Shown piece after piece: positions 56,196 to 64,000 of a stretch of 64,000 nucleotides of DNA; position 1 is the first letter of the stretch, and the number at the start of each line of letters is the position of its first letter. The stretch lies in assembly GCF_013391765.2 (NCBI RefSeq), contig NZ_JACBGI020000003.1, positions 120,500 through 184,499 on the forward strand. The letters run 5' to 3'. The translations under genes and the position numbers were made by a program. The DNA is from Thiomicrorhabdus heinhorstiae (lineage in GTDB: Bacteria > Pseudomonadota > Gammaproteobacteria > Thiomicrospirales > Thiomicrospiraceae). The notes below the pieces were generated by a model. It worked only from the letters and a program-made list of their open reading frames with translations, ran no database searches and was not told where the DNA came from.

Positions 56196-57383
56196 TCATA
56201 TCACGCTTAATGCGTTCCGAAGTTGTGATATAGCCTGCTGCATAATTGTCGTTGGAACGGCAAGATTGATGCGCATAAAACCGCTTCCCGACTGACTTTG
56301 ACCACCGAAACTTTCGCCGTCGTTCAAGCCTAACTTAGCCTCTTCGATCAGCCATTTTTTCAATTCTGCATGGGTGCCGAACTGTTCTCTAAAATCCAGC
56401 CAAACCAGATATGAAGCTTCCGGCCGCATCATTTTCACTTTCGGCATGTGAACGGCAAGAAAACTTTCCAAGGCATCAAAGTTACGCTGAAAATGCACCA
56501 ATAAATTATCCCGCCACAGCTTGCCTTCCTCGGAATAAGCGGCCTGAACGGCAATCTGAGCAAACAGGTTCCAATCGTGAATCGACACCGAATTGGCGGT
56601 TTTAACATAAGCTTTTTTCAATTGCGGATTGGCGATAATCGCATAGCCCATCTGCAAACCGCCGAGATTAAAGGTTTTTCCAGGTGAAGATAGCGTCACG
56701 GTGTTTTGCGCTATTTCTGGAGATAAGCTCGCCATCGGGCAGTGAACGTTTGGCGGAAACGTCATATCGGCGTGAATTTCATCGGAGACCACAATCACCC
56801 GATGCTTTAAGCAGATCGCTGCCAATTTCTGCAATTCGTCTTTTTGCCAGGCCCGGCCGGAAGGATTCTGCGGATGACAAAATAGAAACAGTTTGACCTG
56901 CTGCTCGACAATTGCCTTTTCAAACGCATCGAAATCGATCTGATAGCGATTGTTCTGCAACATCAAAGGCGCTTCGATGACTCGTCGGTTATTCAGCTCA
57001 GGCGCTTTAAGAAACGGCGGGTAAACCGGCGGTTGTACCAGAACGGCGTCTCCGGGCTGAGTATAAGCTTGGACAGCAAGAAAAAAACCATTGGCGACAT
57101 TATGAGTAAAAACGATCTGCTTTCGATGCACTTCATAGCCATATTGCACCTGCCAGTCGGCAATCGACTGATAGACATGATCCGAGGTATGGGTATAACC
57201 CAGAATGGGATGCTGCAAACGCTGTTGAATCGCTTCAATCACAAATGGCGGCGTCGGCAAATCCATATCCGCCACCCACATCGGCAATACATCCTCGGTG
57301 CCGAATAAGGCTTCTCTCAGCGCATATTTCTCGGCCTCAAAAGCGGCGCGGTCAAACTGCTGGTCTAGTTGATCTAAGTCCAT
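56196..57383 (-). CDS. ovoB: OvoB-like PLP-dependent C-S lyase (MalY/PatB type)
   Basis: A 395-residue fold-type I aminotransferase-like enzyme. It has the MalY/PatB hallmark LPMWVADMDLPTPPFVIEA, FCHPQNPSGRAW, EIHADMTF and the PLP lysine in SSPGKTFNLGGLQMGY. In ovothiol synthesis such an enzyme cleaves the 5-histidylcysteine sulfoxide made by OvoA to give 5-thiohistidine. Assignment as OvoB, rather than a general cystathionine beta-lyase, rests on its place 12 bases after ovoA. Confidence 0.85.
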   Translation of the reverse strand: MDLDQLDQQFDRAAFEAEKYALREALFGTEDVLPMWVADMDLPTPPFVIEAIQQRLQHPILGYTHTSDHVYQSIADWQVQYGYEVHRKQIVFTHNVANGFFLAVQAYTQPGDAVLVQPPVYPPFLKAPELNNRRVIEAPLMLQNNRYQIDFDAFEKAIVEQQVKLFLFCHPQNPSGRAWQKDELQKLAAICLKHRVIVVSDEIHADMTFPPNVHCPMASLSPEIAQNTVTLSSPGKTFNLGGLQMGYAIIANPQLKKAYVKTANSVSIHDWNLFAQIAVQAAYSEEGKLWRDNLLVHFQRNFDALESFLAVHMPKVKMMRPEASYLVWLDFREQFGTHAELKKWLIEEAKLGLNDGESFGGQSQSGSGFMRINLAVPTTIMQQAISQLRNALSVI

Positions 57384-57395
57384 AATTTCCGATAC

Positions 57396-59588
57396 TTACT
57401 TAGACTTTTTCCAGATGGTAAATTCCGATAACGAATGCTGAAACTTTCTCTTCGTTTCACGAATCACAAACGGCACTTCGAAAGGCCCATCCACCAACTG
57501 CAGATTCTCACCGAGAATTTCGGTAATTCCTTCCAGAGTCATCACGTTTTCACCGGTGCCTTCATCTTTATATCCGCCCAGCCAGTGCTCTTTTTCGGTA
57601 AACTCTTCCAGCCAGGTATAAGGCGAAGCCAGAACCAGTAAACCGCCTTCATTCAGTCGCTCATGCACTTCACGCAGGAATTTCGCCGGTTCGTATAAAC
57701 GGTCGATCAGGTTAACCGCCACGATAACATCATAGCCTTGGAAAATCGGCTTCATATTCACCGCATCCTGCTGCATGAATTCGCACTTGTGCGCTACATC
57801 AGACAAACCGTATTCGGCCAGAGTTTTCTCTTTAAACTCCATCACTTCACCTTCCATCGGGATGGTATAAAGCACATGACCCTGCTCTTTCAATTGATCG
57901 GCAATACGAATGAATCGCGCGGAGAAATCCAATCCTAATACCGAATCGAAATAATGCGCCATTTCAAAACTGGCCCGACCGACCGAACAACCGACTTCCA
58001 AAACCTTCAGATCGCTTCGACCGGCAAAATCCGCATTCGTTTTGGCAGCTTCAATGGCAATCTGCGCGTAGCTTTTGGCAAAGCTCGGCACGCCGAAATA
58101 CTCTTCGCCATAGTGGAATTCGCAATACTGCGCGACCGAATCGTCGGTTTCGTAAGTGGAGAAATGGGTTTTCACTTCCGCATCCGATTCAATGTAGCGG
58201 AAACCGGCGTGCTGGAAGAAATGGCGACGGAAAGCATAACGCGAATGACCGTTAATCTCGTTACCGGTCGAAATCCAGCTGCCGCCTTTGATGATATTGT
58301 GTTTGTTGTCGTAAGTCGGCGTGGTGAAATCATCGTAAATCGGATGCACCTTAAAGCCGTCAAACGGATAAATCGGCGTTTGCGTCCATTGCCAGACATT
58401 GCCGACTACGTCGTAAAAATCACCGCTGCGGAACTGGTCGACCGGCGTTGAAGACGCATACTGCTGTAAATTGATATTCGCCTTACCTTGATGGTCCAAA
58501 GCTTGAGAGTGTTCACGCAAACGCAGATATTCGTCTTCACTCGGCAGACGGATCGGACGACCGGTTGTCCGGGCTTTCCAGTGGCAGAAGGCTTCCGCTT
58601 CTAATGAATTAACCTCCACCGGCCAGTTCCACGGCATTGGAATTTCTTCGGCCATACAGCGCAGATACCACGCGCTTGAATCGCCGTCCGGTTTTTGCAC
58701 CCAGAAAGTCGGATGCTTGTCCGGAGTGAATTCGCGCCAGGCATTGCCCTCTTCGCTCCAATAGTCAGATGTTTCGTACCCGCCTGCCTCGACAAATTCC
58801 AGATATTCCTGATTGGAAACCAAAAATGCCGCCGCCTTAAATTCCGGCACCTCGGCATGATGCACGCCATATTCGTTATCCCAACCGTAGTATTCCGCCG
58901 GGTCTTGATGATCGATATTCACTTCACCCGCAGGAACCTTGACCACACCGTTCTCCGGCGCGCTACCGGCATCCGGACAAACCGGGAACCAGTCGTGCGG
59001 TTTGACCTGATCGATCGGCAGCTGGCGAATCAACACCGAAGAGGTTTCCAAGTGAATTCGTTCATGCTCGATGCCCATCATCACTGGCCACAAAGGACTG
59101 TTCCAATCAATCGGGAAGGAAAATTCAACCGTGTCGATAAACTCGTTCACCGCTGCCTGGACCTGCTTACGATAAGCGCGAACCTCATCCACACTCGGCC
59201 ATGCATAGTGCGCATCGTTCAAGTCGTCCCAGGACATCTCATCCACACCGATGGCAAACATCGACTCGAATCTTGGATTGACGCGCTCAGGCAACAATTT
59301 GGCAATGGTCAGTTTATTCACAAAGAAGGTTGCGGTATGACCAAAATAGAAAATCAGCGGATGGCGCAAAGAACAAGGTCGCAGATAAAACGCCTCATCC
59401 GAAACCAGAGTCTCAAACAACTTTTCATACCCTTCAAACGTCTGGTTAAAATACCGCTTGATTTCCGCACGCTTAAAAGCGACATCGCCCTTATCCAAAA
59501 TAATATTCTGGGTTACCAAATCGGAAGGCGTTAATTTAAAGGGAAGCGACGAGGTCGAATTCTGTTGTTTTTGAGCCTGACTTTGCAT
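57396..59588 (-). CDS. ovoA: 5-histidylcysteine sulfoxide synthase / 4-mercaptohistidine N-methyltransferase OvoA
   Basis: A 730-residue iron enzyme that joins cysteine and histidine with O2, the first step of ovothiol synthesis. The N-terminal DinB-like domain has the iron ligands H84, H175 and H179 (HERIHLE). The middle FGE-sulfatase domain (about 215-470) shows YYGWDNEYG, VSNQEYLEFVEAGGYE and WQWTQTPIYPF. The C-terminal methyltransferase (about 500-690) has VLEVGCSVGRASFEMA and LGLDFSARFI; it methylates the imidazole. Length and order match OvoA of marine proteobacteria. A possible operator palindrome is at 59716-59733. ovoB follows 12 bases downstream. Confidence 0.93.
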   Translation of the reverse strand: MQSQAQKQQNSTSSLPFKLTPSDLVTQNIILDKGDVAFKRAEIKRYFNQTFEGYEKLFETLVSDEAFYLRPCSLRHPLIFYFGHTATFFVNKLTIAKLLPERVNPRFESMFAIGVDEMSWDDLNDAHYAWPSVDEVRAYRKQVQAAVNEFIDTVEFSFPIDWNSPLWPVMMGIEHERIHLETSSVLIRQLPIDQVKPHDWFPVCPDAGSAPENGVVKVPAGEVNIDHQDPAEYYGWDNEYGVHHAEVPEFKAAAFLVSNQEYLEFVEAGGYETSDYWSEEGNAWREFTPDKHPTFWVQKPDGDSSAWYLRCMAEEIPMPWNWPVEVNSLEAEAFCHWKARTTGRPIRLPSEDEYLRLREHSQALDHQGKANINLQQYASSTPVDQFRSGDFYDVVGNVWQWTQTPIYPFDGFKVHPIYDDFTTPTYDNKHNIIKGGSWISTGNEINGHSRYAFRRHFFQHAGFRYIESDAEVKTHFSTYETDDSVAQYCEFHYGEEYFGVPSFAKSYAQIAIEAAKTNADFAGRSDLKVLEVGCSVGRASFEMAHYFDSVLGLDFSARFIRIADQLKEQGHVLYTIPMEGEVMEFKEKTLAEYGLSDVAHKCEFMQQDAVNMKPIFQGYDVIVAVNLIDRLYEPAKFLREVHERLNEGGLLVLASPYTWLEEFTEKEHWLGGYKDEGTGENVMTLEGITEILGENLQLVDGPFEVPFVIRETKRKFQHSLSEFTIWKKSK

Positions 59589-59886
59589 AACACATCCTTA
59601 CTATTTTTATCTTCACTGCCTGGATAGAAACACCAGTTTACCGAAAAACCCGCTTTTTGGCTTCAGGTTCACAAGTTCAATAGATTTTAGTCTCTCGAAA
59701 TGACAATGAGATGTCATGGCAAAATCTTGCCATAAACGCGAAAAGAAGAGCCATCATAGGGCTGGCTTCTGAAAACTCCGGAAACCAAGCAAATCTAGAT
59801 CGGTCACTTAATATTAACTTCGATTAAATAAATGGGGATTTATATATTTGAAAAGAAAAGCATCAGAATAAAATGAAATTCCTACT
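59589..59886. promoter_or_regulatory. Region between the helicase gene and ovoA, with a palindrome
   Basis: About 300 bases with no gene. The perfect inverted repeat ATGGCAA-AATC-TTGCCAT (59716-59733) lies about 130 bases upstream of ovoA and could be an operator. Next to it ATGAC/GTCAT forms a shorter repeat. No attC-like site is seen, so the cassette array shows no visible left boundary site. A bulged AGAAGAGCCA/TGGCTTCT hairpin (59743-59772) may end the helicase message. Confidence 0.5.
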
Positions 59887-62670
59887 TTAGGTCAATTCCA
59901 TTCCTTTATTCTTGATATCTTTATTCCCCGTGAGCTCTATTAAAGCATTAGATAACTTTTCTTTTTCTCCACTCCCATCAGTTGCAAATCTCAATATCGG
60001 TATATCAAACTTGCTTAGGATGGAATCTTTTAATTCATCTCTCCTTAATTGCGTCGGGTTATGGGCGTGAAACGCAACGCCATCGACTTCGATTGCCAAC
60101 ACAGGTTGCTTGCTCACTCTGCTATAAATAAGGAAATCTATATGAGATGAAGCCTTTACAAATGCAGCCTCATTTTCACTCAGTAAACTTAAGTCCTGTA
60201 TAAGGCTTCGTAAGGGATAATTTGGAATTTGAGATAGATTCGAAAACCGTTCTGAGCTAATCACTTCCTCAATCAGGGCGTTCATTAAATTTTCTGACTT
60301 ATAGCTGGAAATAACCTTTGCGTTTTCTATGTATCTCTTTAAATGCTGTGAATAGTTTTGATAAAGTAAATCGAAGATTGAGTAGATTTTACTTTCCGTC
60401 ACTTCGAAGTTGTTATATCTAATATAGTCCACCAAATCTTTCATGTTTTTGTTTTTTTCGCCATCAGATACAACAACATACAACTGTTCCTTCGCTCTGG
60501 ATATCGCAACGTTAAGTAAATTTGGATCATCGGCAAATTCATTTTCGTTATTGACGACTGTCGTAATAATCATGGTGTCTTTTTCTCTACCCTGATATTT
60601 GTGAACGGTATCGATTTCAACTCCGGTTTCTGTATCAATATGCTTGGTTAATTTGTTCACTTGCTCGCGAAAAGGTGAGACTATTCCTAGATCAGTGGCT
60701 GTTAATCTCGGCAAAATCTCATTTTTTACAACATCGATTTGTCGCTGATTAGACAACCCTCGCGCATGATTTCCTTGAGCAGTTTTGATGCAAACCATGG
60801 GTTTTTCAATATTGTTAGCTTTAGACAGTATGATCAGTTCACCGCCATAAAACTTTTGGTTACAAAAATCGATAATTTTGGGATGACAACGATAATGCTC
60901 TCTGAGTAAGGTTTTTGGTGCCTTCTGAAATATCTTAGAAGCTGATGCAAGTAGACTCAGACTATAGTGATAATTTGAATTGAGGCTATATTGATTGAAT
61001 ACAAAATCGACAAGTTCTCTATCCCTGTCGGTGACTACATGCGGTAACTGTTTTAAATCACCGACAATAACAACATTCTTAGCACACGACATCGCAAGTG
61101 CGCCAGAGACTAAATCAACTTGCGAAGCCTCATCAATAATCAAATAGTCATATAAAAAGCTCTCTTGGGTTGAGTTTCTTAAAGAGTGCGTAGTACTTAA
61201 AACAACAGGAAACTCTTCCGAAAAATCATCAAAGTTTTTCCACAGTGCTGTTTGATCGAACTGCTTCCTATGTTGTTTGGAAGGGTACTTCTTTAGCAAA
61301 TGCTGTTTGAACAACTGCATGGATTCATCTGTATATTGCTTGAGAACTGATTCAAATTGAAAGTCTCTCAAACGCTCTTCAAGACTGGATATTAAAGCCT
61401 TTAAAGTTTTCACTTTAAGCTCATAAAAACGTTCTTCTAATATGAGCTTGAGATCATTGATCGCATTCGATGAAATTCCAAAAAGCTGTACTCGATAGGT
61501 AAATAAAGTTTTTACTTTGAATAAAAATCTCTTAAAAAGGTTTTGGTTTTGAAAAATCTCTAACCCAGATCTGAATGAGAGAATTTTCTCTATATCTAAT
61601 TTGTAGCTAACTTCAGCAGCGAAAGCGCCAGTAAGTTGTGCTCTAAATATTTTATTGAAATGCTGCTTTTCTATTTTGATGGCTTCGAGCTCCATCAATG
61701 CTTTTGCCAAATCATTATGCTCACCAAGCATTCTTCTTAGGTTGGCAATTCTGCTTTTTAAAGATTTTTTATTTGTTGGTTTGATAGGTTGGTCTTTGGC
61801 CTCAAGCTTCGGATATGTTGATATTTGGTTCTCAAAAAACTCTTTCTGGTTCACTTTGTTGCCAAGCTTTGCGACAAAAAAGCAGAGTCCATGATTTTCG
61901 AGCTTATCAAACACATTTTGCGTAGCAGCATTATTATTAGAAACCACCGCAATAGTTTTATCGCGCAGCAGCAAATTCGCAATAATATTTAAAATGGTTT
62001 GTGTTTTTCCTGTTCCCGGAGGCCCTTCAATAAGGCTGATCTGATTAGCCAATGCCCTAGTTACCGCTTTCTCTTGGCTTAAATTCAATCCAAATGGAAA
62101 AATAATAGTTTCAGGGGCTTGAAGAGGTTTTGAACTACCTTGGGTTAAGTAAGTGGACAGCGCACTGTCTTGACTAATAAATTCCATCTTGGCGTATTGA
62201 TTTTCAAGAAAATCATTTTTTTCACCTTTGATGTTGTGATTCCCCATGCTTGAGGCAAGTTCTTTTAGATAATTTAAAACCTCGGTACTGCCATTGTTCT
62301 CCTTGAGCGTATTCGTTTCAATCCGCAGCTCACCCCTTTTGTACAAAGACCTTTTTTGGTTTGAGAAAACAACTTTTATAAACTCGCCAAAATCAAGGAC
62401 CTTTTCGACATTAAATAAACACCTTCTTCCCAACCATAGACGAACAGAAGTAGGATCAAGAGTTCGCTGTAGTTTTTTAATCACCACCTTGTCATTATTG
62501 TAGCGATAAACTTTTGGTTGCCCTTTAAACTGAACTTCTATTACTGATGCGGTATCTGTAATCTTTCCGATTTCAGATGTTTTTTCCGTTCCGTTAAGAA
62601 AGACAAGATATTTGTTTTCATCGATCGGGCTAGGAATATCACTCATTGTTTCAATATCTTCTAACTCCAT
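59887..62670 (-). CDS. Superfamily 1 (UPF1/COG1112-like) helicase with C-terminal nuclease-like domain
   Basis: A 927-residue protein. Residues 1-185 are an unrecognised N-terminal domain. The SF1 motor has motif I GPPGTGKT (216-223), motif II IDEASQVD, LLREHYRCHPKIIDFC, GLSNQRQIDVV with FREQV, and VNVAISRAKEQLYVV. About residues 830-920 form a PD-(D/E)xK-like domain of the DUF2726 type: Asp in SHIDFLIYSRV, E-x-D in AIEVDGVAFHAH and later Arg/Lys. The gene is clearly AT-richer than its neighbours, a sign of transfer. It starts about 25 bases after an attC-like site. Helicase-nuclease fusions often act in phage defence; that is inferred here. Confidence 0.85.
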   Translation of the reverse strand: MELEDIETMSDIPSPIDENKYLVFLNGTEKTSEIGKITDTASVIEVQFKGQPKVYRYNNDKVVIKKLQRTLDPTSVRLWLGRRCLFNVEKVLDFGEFIKVVFSNQKRSLYKRGELRIETNTLKENNGSTEVLNYLKELASSMGNHNIKGEKNDFLENQYAKMEFISQDSALSTYLTQGSSKPLQAPETIIFPFGLNLSQEKAVTRALANQISLIEGPPGTGKTQTILNIIANLLLRDKTIAVVSNNNAATQNVFDKLENHGLCFFVAKLGNKVNQKEFFENQISTYPKLEAKDQPIKPTNKKSLKSRIANLRRMLGEHNDLAKALMELEAIKIEKQHFNKIFRAQLTGAFAAEVSYKLDIEKILSFRSGLEIFQNQNLFKRFLFKVKTLFTYRVQLFGISSNAINDLKLILEERFYELKVKTLKALISSLEERLRDFQFESVLKQYTDESMQLFKQHLLKKYPSKQHRKQFDQTALWKNFDDFSEEFPVVLSTTHSLRNSTQESFLYDYLIIDEASQVDLVSGALAMSCAKNVVIVGDLKQLPHVVTDRDRELVDFVFNQYSLNSNYHYSLSLLASASKIFQKAPKTLLREHYRCHPKIIDFCNQKFYGGELIILSKANNIEKPMVCIKTAQGNHARGLSNQRQIDVVKNEILPRLTATDLGIVSPFREQVNKLTKHIDTETGVEIDTVHKYQGREKDTMIITTVVNNENEFADDPNLLNVAISRAKEQLYVVVSDGEKNKNMKDLVDYIRYNNFEVTESKIYSIFDLLYQNYSQHLKRYIENAKVISSYKSENLMNALIEEVISSERFSNLSQIPNYPLRSLIQDLSLLSENEAAFVKASSHIDFLIYSRVSKQPVLAIEVDGVAFHAHNPTQLRRDELKDSILSKFDIPILRFATDGSGEKEKLSNALIELTGNKDIKNKGMELT

Positions 62671-62694
62671 TAGACTTAAGGAGCCTGCTGCTAG

Positions 62695-62754
62695 GTTTAA
62701 CGACTAATCTGAGCCGCTGCGTGTTGGCACACGGCTGAATTAGCTTTGTTATGT
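62695..62754 (-). repeat. attC-like recombination site between GFA gene and helicase gene
   Basis: On the minus strand the outer cores are ACATAAC and GTTAAAC. Between them, CTAAT-TC-AGCCG pairs with CGGCT-CAG-ATTAG, leaving unpaired spacers, the folded form recognised by integron integrases. Length is 60 bases, as for the shortest known attC sites. Confidence 0.85.
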
Positions 62755-62764
62755 GTTTTTATGC

Positions 62765-63169
62765 TTATGACGGCAAAGTCTCTATCATAGGAATTGTATG
62801 AAGATTTTTATCCCAATTTGCTCTGCTGGAAATAAAAATGTGAGCGGTAGGTGTGATGTGGATATCACAATCAAGGCTTCCAGCAGGAACCACCAGAAGT
62901 TCACCTCCCATTTGAATATTGGGAAGTGCCGATCCACAAATTGAGCAAAATGATTTTTTGTGTTGAGTTGAAGGCAATGTAAAATTTGTGACCTTATCGA
63001 CTCCTGACAACCATTTCAACTTGGCAGTAGAAGAAAAAAGATTGGCTCCATGAGCTGAGCCTGTATCTTTTCGACACCGACTACAATGGCAAAGGTAAAA
63101 ATTATCAAAATCACCTTCTATTTCGAAAGTGACCTCACCACAAAGGCATGATCCTGACTTTATACTCAT
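62765..63169 (-). CDS. GFA-family (CENP-V/formaldehyde-activating-enzyme fold) protein
   Basis: A 134-residue zinc protein. Two zinc sites are visible: GSCLCGEVTF with CHCSRCRKDTG, and SFCSICGSALP. This is the GFA family (glutathione-dependent formaldehyde-activating enzyme), but most members do not have that activity and bind zinc with unknown substrates. It is flanked by attC-like sites on both sides, so it is a cassette gene. GFA proteins are among the commonest cassette genes in integrons of environmental bacteria, in my knowledge of such arrays. Confidence 0.92.
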   Translation of the reverse strand: MSIKSGSCLCGEVTFEIEGDFDNFYLCHCSRCRKDTGSAHGANLFSSTAKLKWLSGVDKVTNFTLPSTQHKKSFCSICGSALPNIQMGGELLVVPAGSLDCDIHITPTAHIFISSRANWDKNLHTIPMIETLPS

Positions 63170-63211
63170 AGATTAAACTCCACATGATTGTGACTGATGC
63201 AGACTGGATGC

Positions 63212-63272
63212 ACATAACGTTTAAGCTAACCGGCCGCGCGTTAGCGCGGTCGGGTTGAGTGAATTGTTATGC
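63212..63272 (-). repeat. attC-like recombination site between the hypothetical gene and the GFA gene
   Basis: Minus-strand cores GCATAAC and GTTATGT. Inner stem AACC ... CCGCGC pairs with GCGCGG ... GGTT around a TAAC loop. The TAA stop of the preceding gene lies inside the first core, as often seen in cassettes. Confidence 0.85.
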
Positions 63273-63788
63273 ATTTGGGTTTGTAAACACGCCAGCTTTT
63301 ATCAAAAATTCTGGGCCTACCAAGAAAGGTCTGTGATAGCCCTCTTCTATAACTTTATCGGGAGGAATAAAAAAAATATTTTCTCCAATGGGATGCTCTT
63401 CTCGTTGAAATATTAAGTCTAAATGAGCTTCGCCTGTACAATCTAAAATACTGCCATCTCTTAGAGTTAACCAAACGTGTGCTCTTATGTCTTCTCCTAT
63501 CGCTGGTGATGACAACTCTTTTTCGATTGAAGCATGAGACATTTCGCAGTAGATAAAGTCAGACCAGTATTTATCACCAATTGTTATGTAAGATTTTATT
63601 CTTAAGAAATGATATAAAGCATTTTGAAGCTCTAAATGGACGCCTATGCAATTAGTTGCTAAATCAGATGACTTTGTCATACCTAGATCATAGATGATAT
63701 CTCGGGAAAGATGGATTATTTCTCTAGCTTTATTAATTGATAATTTGTTTGACCATGGAATAGGAGTTTCACCAGGGTTAAGCCCCAA
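63267..63788 (-). CDS. Hypothetical cassette protein
   Basis: A 173-residue soluble protein with no recognised family. It begins GLNPGETPIPWSNKLSINKAREIIHL and contains VHLELQNALYHFL, HASIEKELSS and ends KAGVFTNPNA. Only a TTG at 63788 is available as start. The frame stays open for 16 codons further upstream (to a stop near 63839), and these also look protein-like (KERFVTAVNYTKK). The natural start may therefore be lost or shifted. It lies between two attC-like sites; its stop is inside the attC core. Confidence 0.65.
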   Translation of the reverse strand: MGLNPGETPIPWSNKLSINKAREIIHLSRDIIYDLGMTKSSDLATNCIGVHLELQNALYHFLRIKSYITIGDKYWSDFIYCEMSHASIEKELSSPAIGEDIRAHVWLTLRDGSILDCTGEAHLDLIFQREEHPIGENIFFIPPDKVIEEGYHRPFLVGPEFLIKAGVFTNPNA

Positions 63789-63870
63789 CTTTTTAGTGTA
63801 GTTTACTGCCGTAACAAATCTTTCTTTGTATGAATTTCATACAACCTCATTTTATGTGTTCAAACAGAGT

Positions 63871-63962
63871 GCATAACGGGGTGGCGATAACCTGCCGCCC
63901 CCACTATTTAAAAATTTCAATTTTTGAATGGTGGGTAGGTCAGGTTGATTGCATTGTTAGAC
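63871..63962 (-). repeat. attC-like recombination site at the right end
   Basis: Minus-strand cores GTCTAAC and GTTATGC, 92 bases apart in total. Inner arms AACCTG and CAGGTT pair; between them lie further partly matching stretches (CCCACC, GTGGG). It is longer than the other two but has the same orientation. Confidence 0.8.
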
Positions 63963-64000
63963 TGCCGCAGGCGGTCTGGCAAGGCAATCTATTAGCGCCA
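63957..64000 (-). CDS. End of a further cassette reading frame (partial)
   Basis: The minus-strand frame ending TAA at 63957-63959 is open to the window edge and would encode ALIDCLARPPAV at its C-terminus. The stop lies inside the attC core, exactly as in the neighbouring cassette. With only 13 codons visible it is a positional call. Confidence 0.35.
   Translation of the reverse strand, partial: ALIDCLARPPAAV

Larger units (their letters stand above)
62671..64000 (-). mobile_element. Integron cassette array, distal part (integrase not in window)
   Basis: Three attC-like sites at 62695-62754, 63212-63272 and 63871-63962, all in the same orientation, separate short genes read from right to left. 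In each case a gene's stop codon lies at or just before the first attC core (RYYYAAC-like) and the next gene begins shortly after the second core (GTTRRRY-like). Adjacent DNA is AT-rich and the genes are unrelated to each other, as in cassette arrays. In integrons cassettes point away from the integrase, so intI would lie beyond base 64000. An integrase-free attC cluster is the alternative. Confidence 0.75.

Noticed and set aside
58695..59534. 279-codon frame opposite ovoA
   Set aside because: Antisense shadow; ovoA motifs are complete on the other strand.
59701..59780. Possible fourth attC site ending the helicase cassette
   Set aside because: Inverted repeats exist, but no RYYYAAC and GTTRRRY core pair in the right orientation was found.

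Overview
The window looks like a piece of a marine gammaproteobacterial chromosome of about 48% GC by eye. An affiliation near the Thiotrichales (Methylophaga, Thiomicrorhabdus, Hydrogenovibrio) is an inference from gene content: a trimethylamine/TMAO/dimethylamine demethylation locus, ovothiol synthesis, an MSHA-type pilus system and an integron cassette array. I see no rRNA, tRNA or CRISPR array and no complete insertion sequence.

Layout. 1-3.2 kb (minus strand): a membrane protein, a di-haem DUF1111 oxidoreductase, a MoxR ATPase and the start of a DUF58 protein. 3.3-17 kb (minus): a long type IV pilus / type II secretion hybrid operon. It runs from a prepilin with a 39-residue leader through two more prepilin-like proteins, a PilM-PilN fusion carrying an MshEN-like insertion, a PilO-like protein, PilT, GspE, GspF, a PilP/GspC-like protein and an MshL-type secretin to a 68-residue lipoprotein. 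Most neighbours overlap by a few bases. 17-19.3 kb: small genes and a 740-bp gap with a Fur-like site.

19.4-31.2 kb is the methylated-amine locus. On the minus strand it holds an ammonium transporter with a 55-residue membrane protein, and a TMAO demethylase (Tdm). On the plus strand it holds a NarX-like kinase, a LuxR-type regulator and a PAS-only protein, overlapping each other. These are followed by trimethylamine monooxygenase (Tmm), three dimethylamine monooxygenase subunits, a cupin and a terminator. Together the enzymes take trimethylamine to TMAO, to dimethylamine plus formaldehyde (or methylene-tetrahydrofolate), and to monomethylamine; the signalling genes in the middle probably control them.

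31.2-54.5 kb is a mosaic of single genes and pairs. It includes a TetR/DUF1348 divergent pair with two operator palindromes, an exported amidohydrolase, a transglutaminase-like protein, KatG, a gamma-glutamylcyclotransferase-like protein, an Fcy1-like deaminase, an ene-reductase, an exported FmdE-like protein, a BNR-repeat protein, a cold-shock protein, a methyltransferase and an AEC transporter. A GAF/winged-helix regulator is divergent from an ExaC/AldB-type aldehyde dehydrogenase, followed by a short SelO homologue and a ferric-reductase-like gene broken by three frameshifts. EamA, YjdF-like and OFA-type membrane proteins and a NifX-fold protein complete the stretch.

54.6-59.6 kb (minus): ovothiol genes ovoA-ovoB, followed by a PA2779/PA2778 pair (exported protein plus C39-like peptidase lipoprotein). 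59.9-64 kb (minus): an AT-richer segment with three attC-like sites. It carries a large UPF1-like helicase fused to a C-terminal nuclease-like domain, a GFA-fold protein, an unknown protein and the end of another reading frame. This reads as the distal end of an integron cassette array whose integrase would lie beyond the right edge.
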